Shown piece by piece: positions 38,430 to 47,015 of a DNA stretch of 64,000 bases (position 1 is its first letter; the number at the start of each line of letters is the position of its first letter). The notes beneath the pieces were generated by a model. The model was not told where the DNA came from, made no database searches, and was given only the letters and a program-made list of their open reading frames with translations. Origin of the DNA: Marinobacter maroccanus (GTDB taxonomy: Bacteria; Pseudomonadota; Gammaproteobacteria; Pseudomonadales; Oleiphilaceae). The stretch spans positions 60,712 through 124,711 of the forward strand of contig NZ_PSSX01000011.1 in NCBI RefSeq assembly GCF_002933275.1. The letters are read 5' to 3'. A program made the translations under genes and the position numbers.

Positions 38430-40553
38430 ATGCCCAAATCCCCCGCGACGATTACACCCTACTCAGACATTGATCCCTATCGCCTGGCCATGGTTGCGGC
38501 GGTTACGCCCAATTTCCTGGTGATGCTGGACGATGCCGGCCGCATTGAATGGGTGAACCCCAGCTTCGAAGAACATACCGGTTACCGGCTCGAAGACGTG
38601 CGCGGGCGCTTGCCAAAAGAAGTGCTGTACGGGCCGGACACAGACCCCGAAACCATCAAACGCATTCATCAGAAGCTGCACAAGGCCGAGGTCATTGAAG
38701 AAGACATCCTTCATTACACCAAAGCCGGTGAGCCTTACTGGGTGCATACCTACTGCGTGCCAATCGGCGCCGACCAGGGTGTTGCACCCGGTTTTATCGC
38801 CATTCAGAACAACATCTCTGACAGGAAGAATAGCGAACGGGGCCTGCGCATCGCTGCGAGCGTGTTTGATCGCAGCCACGAAGCCATTCTGATTACCGAC
38901 CGGTCCAACCGGATCCTGGATGTTAATCCCTCATTTTCCCGGATTACCGGTTACAGCCGCCAGGAAGTGCTCGGCCTGAACCCGGCCATCCTCAGCTCTG
39001 GCCGTCACTCCGGGGAATACTATCGCTCCATGTGGCGAACGATCGAGAAAACCGACCACTGGCGGGGCGAAATCTGGAACCGCCGGAAAAACGGTGAAGA
39101 GTACGTGGAACTGCTTTCCATCAGCCGCGTGCACCTGGAGGAACCCGGACAGTTCTACCATGTGGCGGCGTTCTCCGATATCACTGCCCTGAAAAACCAC
39201 GCCAGAGAACTGGACCGGGCTGCCAACTACGACGACCTGACCGGCCTGCCCAACCGCCAGTTGCTGGAAGAACGACTGCGGACCGCCCGAGCTCACGCTG
39301 ACCGGCAACATCGCAGCGTGTCCGTGTGCTATCTGGACCTGGATGGTTTCAAGGCGATCAATGACAAATGGGGCCACTCGGCCGGTGACCAGACCCTGAA
39401 AACCCTGGCGGAACGGCTCACCCGGGCACTGCGCAGCGGGGATACTGTGGCACGGATCGGTGGCGACGAATTCGTTCTCCTGCTGCAGGGGGACGACAAC
39501 CACGAAGCGGTCTACCAGCGGATTCTGGCCACCATTGGGGATCCGCTGGCCGTAGCGGACCAGAGCGTCACCCTCACCGCAAGTCTGGGCATTACCCGTT
39601 ACCCGGAAGACGGATCAGACGCCGAAGGGCTGATTCGCCATGCCGACCAGGCCATGTATTCTGCGAAAGAAAAAGGCCGTAACCAGTACCACTTTTTTGA
39701 CCCCGGGCTGGACGAGCATCGCCGGAACCGGCGCAACCAGTTGATGGAAATCTCCCGGGCTCTGGAAAACGACGAGTTCGAACTGTTTTTCCAGCCCCAG
39801 ATCCGGACGAACGATTGCGCACTCCTTGGCTTTGAGGCTCTGATCCGTTGGAATCATCCGGACAAAGGCCTGGTTTCGCCCGCCGAGTTCCTTCCCATCG
39901 TCGAGAACAGTCACCTGGAGGTACCACTGGGCCAGTGGGTACTGAAAGAAGCGATTTACCAGATGAACGCCTGGAAGGAAGCGGGAGAGGATCTGGCAGT
40001 CAGCATCAACATCAGCGCACCGCACCTGATGGACCGCAGCTTTGCCGATTACCTGGAAAGCTACCTGCACAGCCATCCGGACGTTGCGCCAGGACAAATT
40101 ACCCTGGAGGTTCTGGAATCAACGGCCCTGGAGGATACCCAGCGAGCGAGCAATGTTCTGGCGCGGTGTCAGGGCCTTGGTCTGCAGGTGGCGCTGGACG
40201 ATTTTGGTACCGGTTTTTCATCGCTGACCTACCTGCGTACTCTGCCGGTGGACATCATCAAGATCGATCAGAGTTTTGTTCGCAACATGCTTGAGGATGC
40301 CAGCGATCACGCCATCGTGGAGAGCGTGATCTTCCTCGCCCAGCGGTTTGCCCACCCGGTTCTGGCCGAAGGCGTGGAAACCATGGAGCATGCCCGGGCA
40401 CTTCGGCAGATGGGCTGCAACTTCGTGCAGGGTTACGGCATCGCCCGCCCGATGCCAGCAGGTGAAGTACTGGATTGGGCACGGCACTGGCAGGCAAAGG
40501 CACAGTCCGGAAAGACCGGTGACCTTCTCAAGCCTGCCGTTGCCCCCGGTTAG
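38430..40553 (+). CDS. PAS-PAS-GGDEF-EAL c-di-GMP protein
   Basis: 707 residues, no membrane helix. PAS domain 1 about residues 20-130 (LDDAGRIEWVNPSFEEHTGY), PAS 2 about 140-255 (ITDRSNRILDVNPSFSRITGY), GGDEF domain with GGDEF at 344-348 and an I-site RSGD at 335-338, EAL domain with EAL at 469-471 (GFEALIRWNHP) and the later VALDDFGTGFSSLTYL and IKIDQSFV blocks. Both halves keep their signature residues, so both synthesis and breakdown of c-di-GMP are possible. A 260-bp gap precedes it, in which I see no clear element. Confidence 0.95.
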   Translation: MPKSPATITPYSDIDPYRLAMVAAVTPNFLVMLDDAGRIEWVNPSFEEHTGYRLEDVRGRLPKEVLYGPDTDPETIKRIHQKLHKAEVIEEDILHYTKAGEPYWVHTYCVPIGADQGVAPGFIAIQNNISDRKNSERGLRIAASVFDRSHEAILITDRSNRILDVNPSFSRITGYSRQEVLGLNPAILSSGRHSGEYYRSMWRTIEKTDHWRGEIWNRRKNGEEYVELLSISRVHLEEPGQFYHVAAFSDITALKNHARELDRAANYDDLTGLPNRQLLEERLRTARAHADRQHRSVSVCYLDLDGFKAINDKWGHSAGDQTLKTLAERLTRALRSGDTVARIGGDEFVLLLQGDDNHEAVYQRILATIGDPLAVADQSVTLTASLGITRYPEDGSDAEGLIRHADQAMYSAKEKGRNQYHFFDPGLDEHRRNRRNQLMEISRALENDEFELFFQPQIRTNDCALLGFEALIRWNHPDKGLVSPAEFLPIVENSHLEVPLGQWVLKEAIYQMNAWKEAGEDLAVSINISAPHLMDRSFADYLESYLHSHPDVAPGQITLEVLESTALEDTQRASNVLARCQGLGLQVALDDFGTGFSSLTYLRTLPVDIIKIDQSFVRNMLEDASDHAIVESVIFLAQRFAHPVLAEGVETMEHARALRQMGCNFVQGYGIARPMPAGEVLDWARHWQAKAQSGKTGDLLKPAVAPG

Positions 40554-40574
40554 GGCATCTAAGCCGGATCGGCG

Positions 40575-41234
40575 CTATCGGTAGCGTCTCTGGTCCAGCG
40601 TGGTCAGCCGGTCTGGATGGAACACCATCAGGCCGGTTACAAAGGTGCCGTTCACAAACCCCTCCGGAATCATGAACAAGGGCAGGTAGCGGATGTATTC
40701 ATGCACCAGTTGGTCGAACGTGTAGACACCGCTGGTCCATAGCATCAGGCACATGACCACACCGGCCGCAGCCACAGAAATACCCGCCCCGAAGAACCCG
40801 CAGAAGAAGATATAGGCGAAGAAGTTCCGGAAATCCCGTCGGCGCTCCCAGAGCATGATGCCGTGGCTGACTATGGCAGGCACCATCACCGTGATCAGCC
40901 CGTTGGCGGCAAACATGATTAGAGGCTCGCGGCCGGTGATGACCGTGATCACCAGTGCCATCAGGCCAGCCAGCACCGCCAGCGCCCATCCCAACATCAG
41001 CGTTATCACGGTGATGCCGAAAATGTGGATGGCCAGGCCGGGAGAAATACCCGCCCGTAACTGCCAGACAAAACCAAGCACCACGGCAGCACCGAAAAAC
41101 GAGTGCTGGAGTGCGTTATCCTTGCGAAACGCCTGCCAGTCAATCGAGTGCAGCGCCCGCACAAGAATCACCAGAAAGAGCAGAAGCGTGATGATCCACT
41201 GGCTGGTGGATAGCAGGTTTTCAGTCATGCCCAT
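40575..41234 (-). CDS. CbiM-like energy-coupling-factor permease-family membrane protein
   Basis: About 219 residues, start at the ATG at 41234 (another ATG at 41228). Six membrane helices, Gly/Ile-rich (LAIHIFGITVITLMLGWALA, LMALVITVITGREPLIMFAANG), resembling CbiM/ECF permeases. No ATPase or T-component gene adjoins, so it is not a complete ECF importer and may act differently. No histidine-rich N-terminus typical of CbiM metal binding is seen. Substrate unknown. Confidence 0.65.
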   Translation of the reverse strand: MGMTENLLSTSQWIITLLLFLVILVRALHSIDWQAFRKDNALQHSFFGAAVVLGFVWQLRAGISPGLAIHIFGITVITLMLGWALAVLAGLMALVITVITGREPLIMFAANGLITVMVPAIVSHGIMLWERRRDFRNFFAYIFFCGFFGAGISVAAAGVVMCLMLWTSGVYTFDQLVHEYIRYLPLFMIPEGFVNGTFVTGLMVFHPDRLTTLDQRRYR

Positions 41235-41315
41235 AGTGAACGTACCGCAGCAACGGGGTCGGGAATGACATCTTAATGGCTCGCCCCACCCCCGGTGCAA
41301 GCGAGCCCAGATAGA

Positions 41316-43049
41316 TCAGGCGACCTGTTTTTCGAGTTTGCCAAGGTCGGTCAGGCGCTGCCAGGCCTCATAAGTACTCAGGAAAACCTCGCCACCCAGG
41401 TGGGAAAGCAGTTCTGTCCCTTGCAGCTTGTCCATCACCGGCCCTTTCACTTCCGCCAGATGCAACCTGACTCCTGCATCTTTCATACGTTCGTTGATCG
41501 CCTCCAGACTCTCCAGGGCAGAGGCGTCCACCAGGTTCACCGCCGGGCACACCAGCACCAGGTCTTTCAGTTCCGGTTCCCGGATCATCAGGTCCATCAC
41601 TGTTTCCTCGAGGAACCGGGCATTGGCAAAGTACAGGCTCTCGTCCACCCGCAGGAAGGTCACCTTCGGGCACAGTTCAACATCGTGGCGAAGCACGTTG
41701 CGGAAATGCTCGGTACCGGGCACCCGGCCAACCACCGCGCTGTGGGGGCGGCTGGTTCGATACAGGAACAGCCCGATGGACAGCGCAACCCCGGCGATAA
41801 TGCCGGCCTCGACGCTGTGCACCAGGGTCAGCACAATGGTGGCAAGCATGGCGCCAAAGTCAGTGCGGGAATAGCGCCAGGTGCGCCCGAGGGCCGGAAA
41901 ATCAATCAGGGTAGCCACCGCCACGATGATGGTCGCTGCGAGAGTTGCCTGGGGCAGATACGCAATGGCCGGTGTCAGGAACAACGTTGCCATGGCGATA
42001 CCGACCGCGGCATAGGCGCCTGCCGCCGGGGTTTCGGCCCCGGCATCAAAGTTGACCACAGAACGGGAGAAGCCACCGGTGACCGGCATACCTCCGGAAA
42101 AACCGGCGCCCAGGTTGGCGGTACCCAGCCCAATCAGCTCCTGGTCCGGATCAATGCGCTGGCGCCGTTTTGCTGCCAGAGTCTGGCCCACGGACACCGA
42201 CTCCACAAAGCCCACAACGCTGATCAGCAACGCGCTGACCGCCAGTTGCTGCCACAAGCCCATGTCCAGGCTGGGCATCGTGAACTCCGGGAGCCCCCGG
42301 GGTACATCCCCTACCAGACGCACACCCTGGCCATCAAGCTGGAAGAGCCAGGCCACCAGAGTGGTCACCAGAACCGCCAGAATCGGCGCTGTTTTGGTCA
42401 GAATGTCCGCCATTCTCGGGGCCAGCCCCATCGCCATAAGAAGTGGTTTCAGGCGCTTGCGGGCCAGCACCAGAAATAACAACGCTCCGGCGCCAACAGA
42501 CAGGGTGGCCAGGTTGGTATCACCAATCGACTGGAACAATGACTGACCGATTTCCAACAGGTTATGGCCAGAGGCCTGGATTCCGAAAATATGCTTCAGC
42601 TGACTGGCGGCGATCACAATGCCGGAGGCCGTGATAAAGCCGGAAATCACCGGATGGCTGAGAAAGTTGGCCAGAAATCCGAGTTTGAGCACTCCCATCA
42701 GGGTCAGCATCAACCCGGACATAACCGCCAGCAGAACGGCACCGGCCACGTATTCCGGGGTACCGGCCTCCGCCAGCGGTGCCAGGGCCGCCGCGGTCAT
42801 CAGCGAGGCCACGGCCACAGGCCCAACGGACAAGGTCCGGCTGGTGCCGAAGACGGCGTAGATCACCAGCGGCAGGATACTGGCGTACAAACCCACCTGG
42901 GCGGGCAACCCGGCCAGCAGGGCGTAGGCCAGTGACTGGGGAATGAGCATGACGGTAACGATGATCGCGGCCACCAGGTCACTGGTGGCCTGATCCCGGC
43001 CGTATTTCGGCGCCCACTGGAGGATTGGCAGATAGCGTTTAAGATTCAT
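41316..43049 (-). CDS. SulP-family anion transporter with STAS domain
   Basis: 577 residues. About twelve membrane helices start at QSLAYALLAGLPAQVGLYAS, the SulP signature region, with GTANLGAGFSGGMPVTGGFSRS as the conserved transporter core. The C-terminal STAS domain spans about residues 450-560 (VDESLYFANARFLEE, VCPAVNLVDASALESLEAIN). Directly downstream of the persulfide dioxygenase gene (8 bp), so sulfite, sulfate or thiosulfate is a likely substrate rather than bicarbonate, by context. Confidence 0.9.
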   Translation of the reverse strand: MNLKRYLPILQWAPKYGRDQATSDLVAAIIVTVMLIPQSLAYALLAGLPAQVGLYASILPLVIYAVFGTSRTLSVGPVAVASLMTAAALAPLAEAGTPEYVAGAVLLAVMSGLMLTLMGVLKLGFLANFLSHPVISGFITASGIVIAASQLKHIFGIQASGHNLLEIGQSLFQSIGDTNLATLSVGAGALLFLVLARKRLKPLLMAMGLAPRMADILTKTAPILAVLVTTLVAWLFQLDGQGVRLVGDVPRGLPEFTMPSLDMGLWQQLAVSALLISVVGFVESVSVGQTLAAKRRQRIDPDQELIGLGTANLGAGFSGGMPVTGGFSRSVVNFDAGAETPAAGAYAAVGIAMATLFLTPAIAYLPQATLAATIIVAVATLIDFPALGRTWRYSRTDFGAMLATIVLTLVHSVEAGIIAGVALSIGLFLYRTSRPHSAVVGRVPGTEHFRNVLRHDVELCPKVTFLRVDESLYFANARFLEETVMDLMIREPELKDLVLVCPAVNLVDASALESLEAINERMKDAGVRLHLAEVKGPVMDKLQGTELLSHLGGEVFLSTYEAWQRLTDLGKLEKQVA

Positions 43050-43057
43050 CGGGAATC

Positions 43058-43924
43058 TCAGAACAGATTAACCGGCACTTTCAGGTACACCTGACCATTG
43101 TCTTCGGCCGGCGGCATATGGCCTGCGCGCATGTTCACCTGTACCGAAGGCAGAATCAGCCGGGGCATATCCAGGGTGGCATCCCGTTCGGTCCGCATTT
43201 TCACAAACTCTTCTTCGGAAACGCCTTCATGGACATGAATGTTTGCTTCCCGCTGCTCCGCCACCGTGGTCATATGCTGGTACTCATCACGGCCGGGCGC
43301 CTTATAGTCGTGACACAGGAAAATACGGGTTTCGGCCGGCAGACTCAGAACCTTCTGGATAGACTGGTAAAGGGTGCGGGCATCACCGCCCGGGAAATCA
43401 CAGCGGGCCGTGCCGAAGTCCGGCATAAACAGAGTGTCACCGACAAAGGCTGCATCACCGATCACATAGGTGAGACAGGCAGGCGTATGGCCAGGCGTAT
43501 GCAGAACACGCCCCTCAAGGCCGCCAATGGCGAAGGTGTCGCCTTCCCGGAACAGCTGATCGAATTGACTGCCATCACGCTGGAACTCGGTGCCGGCATT
43601 AAACGCCTTGCCAAATATTTCCTGAACGTCGCGAATGTGCGCACCGATACCGGTTTTGCCGCCGAGCTTCTCATGCAGATAGGGCGCCGCAGACAGGTGA
43701 TCCGCGTGTACGTGGGTTTCCAGAATCCACTCGACCTTCAGGTCGTTGCTGCGGATGTACTCAATAATCTCATCAGCCGAGCGCACATCGGTGCGTCCTG
43801 CGGCGTAGTCAAAATCCAGGACCGAATCGAGAATGGCGCAGGCCTGGCTGTCCGGGTCACGCACCACATAACTGAATGTATTGGTGGGTTCATCAAAAAA
43901 ATGCTGAACGATCGGGTTGCTCAT
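43058..43924 (-). CDS. MBL-fold persulfide dioxygenase (ETHE1/Blh-like)
   Basis: Non-haem iron enzyme that oxidises glutathione persulfide to sulfite. 288 residues from ATG 43924, chosen because GAGGTG precedes it. Metal-binding motif HVHADH at 71-76, then GHTPACLTYVIGDAAFVGDTLFMPDFGTARCDF and the LCHDY histidine. The PDGTARCDF block is typical of ETHE1/Blh (BigR-regulated beta-lactamase-like hydrolase) enzymes. No rhodanese domain is fused. Upstream gene of a two-gene unit with SulP, consistent with sulfide detoxification. Confidence 0.9.
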   Translation of the reverse strand: MSNPIVQHFFDEPTNTFSYVVRDPDSQACAILDSVLDFDYAAGRTDVRSADEIIEYIRSNDLKVEWILETHVHADHLSAAPYLHEKLGGKTGIGAHIRDVQEIFGKAFNAGTEFQRDGSQFDQLFREGDTFAIGGLEGRVLHTPGHTPACLTYVIGDAAFVGDTLFMPDFGTARCDFPGGDARTLYQSIQKVLSLPAETRIFLCHDYKAPGRDEYQHMTTVAEQREANIHVHEGVSEEEFVKMRTERDATLDMPRLILPSVQVNMRAGHMPPAEDNGQVYLKVPVNLF

Positions 43925-43943
43925 GACGTCACCTCTGGATGAT

Positions 43944-43980
43944 CCAAATATCACTTTTAATCTAAGGATATACTATTTGG
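43944..43980. promoter_or_regulatory. AT-rich inverted repeat upstream of the persulfide dioxygenase
   Basis: CCAAATA (43944-43950) and TATTTGG (43974-43980) form an inverted repeat with 23 bp between, in the AT-rich promoter region 20-56 bp upstream of the start. It could be an operator for a BigR/SqrR-type sulfide-responsive repressor, which controls such genes elsewhere. No such regulator is in the window. Confidence 0.4.
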
Positions 43981-44005
43981 TAATATGAGGTGAAATGATC
44001 TTTTT

Positions 44006-45529
44006 TTATATGCGCAATGTTCCTGATACATCAACAAGACAGTCCCGCCCTGCCTGCTTGGCCAGATAAAGTCGGTAATCCGCCCCTGCGATCAGGGCAT
44101 CCGGCGTTGCAGGGCGGTCAACAAACTCTTCTATTCCGGCCACACCCGCACTGACCGTCACGGGTATCTCCTCGTCATCAAAAATAAAGCTCTCCTCATG
44201 CACGGCTTCGAGAATTCGCTGCACAAGCTGCCGCACATCGCCGTGCTCCACAGCGCTGAAGACAACAATGAATTCTTCCCCTCCGAAGCGGGCCACCACA
44301 TCCATGGAACGGGTCTGGCTCACCAGAATGTCGGCAAACCGTTGCAGGATATAGTCACCGCCGAGGTGTCCGATGGAGTCGTTGATCTTTTTGAAGTGAT
44401 CAATGTCGAAGATCGCCAGGGCGAAACGCTCTCCCCGACGGTTGCTCCGACCCAGCATTTCATCCAGCCTTGGCATCAGGTAACGGCGATTGTGCAGGCC
44501 GGTCAGGGGATCACGAATCGACTGGTTCAGCAGCTCTTCTTCCAGACGATTGCGCTCCAGGGCACCCGACAACAGACCGGAGACGATAATCAACAGATCG
44601 GCCTGATCCAGACGCCAGGTTCTTCGGCGAAGGGAGTCGACGCCAAAAAAGCCCGTCACCCGTCCGCGTACCCGAATAGGCACGCAGAACATGGAGGACA
44701 CTCCCTGTTCCTGAAGCAGCGCCCGCTCGGGTGCAGCTTCCCGGGGCAGCCGGTCGACATCTTCAATAAACACCACCCGGCTGCCACTGACCATCCCCTC
44801 AATCTGTTCCTGCCACCAGTGAAAATTCTCGATCGACACCTGCTGCTGGGTGTCGATCAGGGCGGGCACACCATCCCTGCACCACTCATGGGTATTGGTC
44901 ATCACGGAATAGTCTTCGGTAAAACAGTACAGGTAGGCCCGGTCTACCTTGAAAAACAGTCCAATGGATCGCAGCAGTTCATCAATGCACTGATCAATGG
45001 TGCCAAAACCAAGGTTGATGAATTCGGTGGACAGGCGGGCAATCAGCCGCTGGAAACCGGCCTGGAAGGAAAACTCCGCCTCACTCTCGCGCAGGCTCTG
45101 CTCCAGGTCCTTGTAGTGTTGAATGTTATGGAATTGGCCGAACCAGAGAGTGCTGCCATCGGGCTGGCGCTCGGGCTCCGCGTTAACCTCAAACCACTCG
45201 TAACCGCCATGCTTCAACATCAGCCGGGCCCGATAGCTCCAGGTCTTCAAAGTATCCGCCGAGGCGCGAATACTTTCCATGACGGCATCAACATCCTCAG
45301 GATGGATCATTGCAAAAATCGGATCCGCGTTATCGCTCAGATCCGAGGGTTCAATGCCAAAAAGCGACTGCACATGTTCGCTAATGAAGGGACAGCGGTG
45401 GGAATCTCGTTCCGAACTCACCCAATAAACGAAGAGGACTCCAGGAACCCCTGAGGTCAGTTTCTGGAAAAAACGGGCAGACAAACCGGTTTGCTGCCCG
45501 TTACCGGACCTTGACGCCTTGGACACCAT
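44006..45529 (-). CDS. PAS-GAF-GGDEF diguanylate cyclase
   Basis: 507 residues, soluble. PAS (about 30-140; FEVNAEPERQPDGSTLWF), GAF (about 160-325; the QEQGVSSMFCVPIRVRGRVTGFFGV core), then GGDEF with GGEEF at 416-420 and an intact I-site RSMD at 407-410. The GAF domain has several Cys and aromatics that could bind a chromophore or other ligand, but no bilin-type signature. Stands alone between the persulfide dioxygenase and the TPR protein gene; no operon partner. Confidence 0.93.
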   Translation of the reverse strand: MVSKASRSGNGQQTGLSARFFQKLTSGVPGVLFVYWVSSERDSHRCPFISEHVQSLFGIEPSDLSDNADPIFAMIHPEDVDAVMESIRASADTLKTWSYRARLMLKHGGYEWFEVNAEPERQPDGSTLWFGQFHNIQHYKDLEQSLRESEAEFSFQAGFQRLIARLSTEFINLGFGTIDQCIDELLRSIGLFFKVDRAYLYCFTEDYSVMTNTHEWCRDGVPALIDTQQQVSIENFHWWQEQIEGMVSGSRVVFIEDVDRLPREAAPERALLQEQGVSSMFCVPIRVRGRVTGFFGVDSLRRRTWRLDQADLLIIVSGLLSGALERNRLEEELLNQSIRDPLTGLHNRRYLMPRLDEMLGRSNRRGERFALAIFDIDHFKKINDSIGHLGGDYILQRFADILVSQTRSMDVVARFGGEEFIVVFSAVEHGDVRQLVQRILEAVHEESFIFDDEEIPVTVSAGVAGIEEFVDRPATPDALIAGADYRLYLAKQAGRDCLVDVSGTLRI

Positions 45530-45615
45530 GTCCTCCCAACGGACGAATCACCCCTGCTCATAAGAGAGTGTAGCCCACGCTGACAGGAAGCAAGCATCCT
45601 TCCGCAAGCGATGGT

Positions 45616-46236
45616 TCAGAGTGCGTCCAGCCGACTTCTGGCTTCTTCCCGCCGACCGGCATCGGCGACGTCCCGTCCGGCCCTGCCGGGCGCTTCCAGA
45701 ACTTTTTGCAGATAGCTTCGGGCCCGTTCCGGCTCGCCCTGGTCCAGCAGAAAATCACCAAAGAAGAAATTGGCATCCATGCCATCGGGATTGATGGCTA
45801 ACGCTTTCTGCAGATACTGTCGGGCCTTGTCGTCGTCCCCGAAGCCCAAAGGCCAGCCGGGCACCTGATAATAGAGGCTACCCAGCGATGTGTAGGCCGA
45901 GCCATCCAGTGCACCGGGATCAATAGCCAATGCCGCCTCCAGTGATTTACGGGCATCCTTGACCAGCCCCAATGCCCCAAGGCCGCCCTTGGCGCCGGCG
46001 TAAGTGCTGAGCACAATACCTTGCCAGATCAATGGCTCTGCCCGGTCCGGATAGTGGGCGACGAACTGTTCTGCCTCGCTGGCCAGTCTTTCAAAGGCTT
46101 TCTCCTTCTCGTCCTCCGGTACCTGATACTGGATCTCCGCCCAGCGATGCTGGATATCGGCCAGTTCGGTCTCAAGAGCCGCCGCCCAGAGTGGCTGGGC
46201 CGCCAGACACAGGATCACCAATAGCAATCGTTTCAT
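45616..46236 (-). CDS. Periplasmic TPR-repeat protein
   Basis: 206 residues: signal peptide MKRLLLVILCLAAQPLWA, then TPR-like repeats (ARKSLEAALAIDPGALDGSAYTSLG and ARQYLQKALAINPDGMDANFFFG, each written as helix pairs). Overlaps the SDR gene by 4 bp (ATGA), so it belongs to the operon with the SDR, ligase-oxidase fusion and thermostable-hemolysin-like protein. TPR proteins act as scaffolds; here possibly organising the envelope step of the cluster. No catalytic motif seen. Confidence 0.85.
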   Translation of the reverse strand: MKRLLLVILCLAAQPLWAAALETELADIQHRWAEIQYQVPEDEKEKAFERLASEAEQFVAHYPDRAEPLIWQGIVLSTYAGAKGGLGALGLVKDARKSLEAALAIDPGALDGSAYTSLGSLYYQVPGWPLGFGDDDKARQYLQKALAINPDGMDANFFFGDFLLDQGEPERARSYLQKVLEAPGRAGRDVADAGRREEARSRLDAL

Positions 46237-47015
46237 GACAACACTCCCGAATTCAAAAACCGCCGGATGACCGGCAATTGCTTCAGCATGGCCTTATCGA
46301 CAAGTCTGGGCAGGATGCCGTTGATCACCACAAACAGCTTTTCCGGCCAGCCCAGGAAGCGCCGGCGATCGTCATTTTCCATGGCGGCAAGAATCTGCGA
46401 AGCCACGGCTTCAGGCGCGTCCATGGTATTGCCGAGGGCCCGGTTAAGTTCGTTTACTGCCTCTGGATTCATGTCCGTGGCGGTAGCCCGGGGCGCCACA
46501 TAGATGACCTGGACCGGGGTATCGGCCAGTTCCCGTCGAAGCGCTTCGGTGAAGCCACGCAGCCCGAACTTGCTGGCGCAATAGGCGGTGTAACCGGGGA
46601 AACCGATGCTGCCAAAGGTGGACCCCACGAATACCAGGGCACCCTGGCCGGCTTTTTCAAACCTGGGTGTAAAGTGCCTGGCCACGATCATCGCTGACCG
46701 GAGATTGACGGCGATCTGGGCGTCCAGTTCGCTGACTGCCATATTCTCCAGGCTGGCAAAGCGATTCTGGCCGGCGCAGTGGATCACCCCATCGATGCCT
46801 GGATAGGCGTCACTGAGACGAACCAGCTGTTGGTCGAGGTCGGACGCCGCCAGATCCAGGTGAACGAGCGAGACACCTTCACGGTGCTCAAGCTTTTCCG
46901 GATGCCGGGAGGCGACAATCACCCGGGCGCCGGCTCTCACCAGGGGTTCAACCAGCGCCTTGCCAATACCGCCGGTGCCACCCAGCAGAAGAAACGCCCG
47001 ATCATGCAGCCTCAT
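46233..47015 (-). CDS. Short-chain dehydrogenase/reductase (SDR)
   Basis: 260 residues from the ATG at 47015; a longer reading frame upstream lies inside the preceding gene. Cofactor loop LLGGTGGIGKALV, the NxxxA-type HCAGQNRFA block, catalytic Ser in GSTFGSIGF and YxxxK as YCASK. NAD(P)-dependent reduction or oxidation of a carbonyl/alcohol. The C-terminus (VVINGILPRLVDKAMLKQLP) is amphipathic and may associate with the membrane. Starts 14 bp inside the 3' end of the ligase-oxidase gene. Substrate unknown; presumably the product of that enzyme. Confidence 0.9.
   Translation of the reverse strand: MRLHDRAFLLLGGTGGIGKALVEPLVRAGARVIVASRHPEKLEHREGVSLVHLDLAASDLDQQLVRLSDAYPGIDGVIHCAGQNRFASLENMAVSELDAQIAVNLRSAMIVARHFTPRFEKAGQGALVFVGSTFGSIGFPGYTAYCASKFGLRGFTEALRRELADTPVQVIYVAPRATATDMNPEAVNELNRALGNTMDAPEAVASQILAAMENDDRRRFLGWPEKLFVVINGILPRLVDKAMLKQLPVIRRFLNSGVLS

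Noticed and set aside
44198..45454. Plus-strand open frame opposite the PAS-GAF-GGDEF gene
   Set aside because: Antisense of a gene with intact GGEEF and I-site; translation has no domain.
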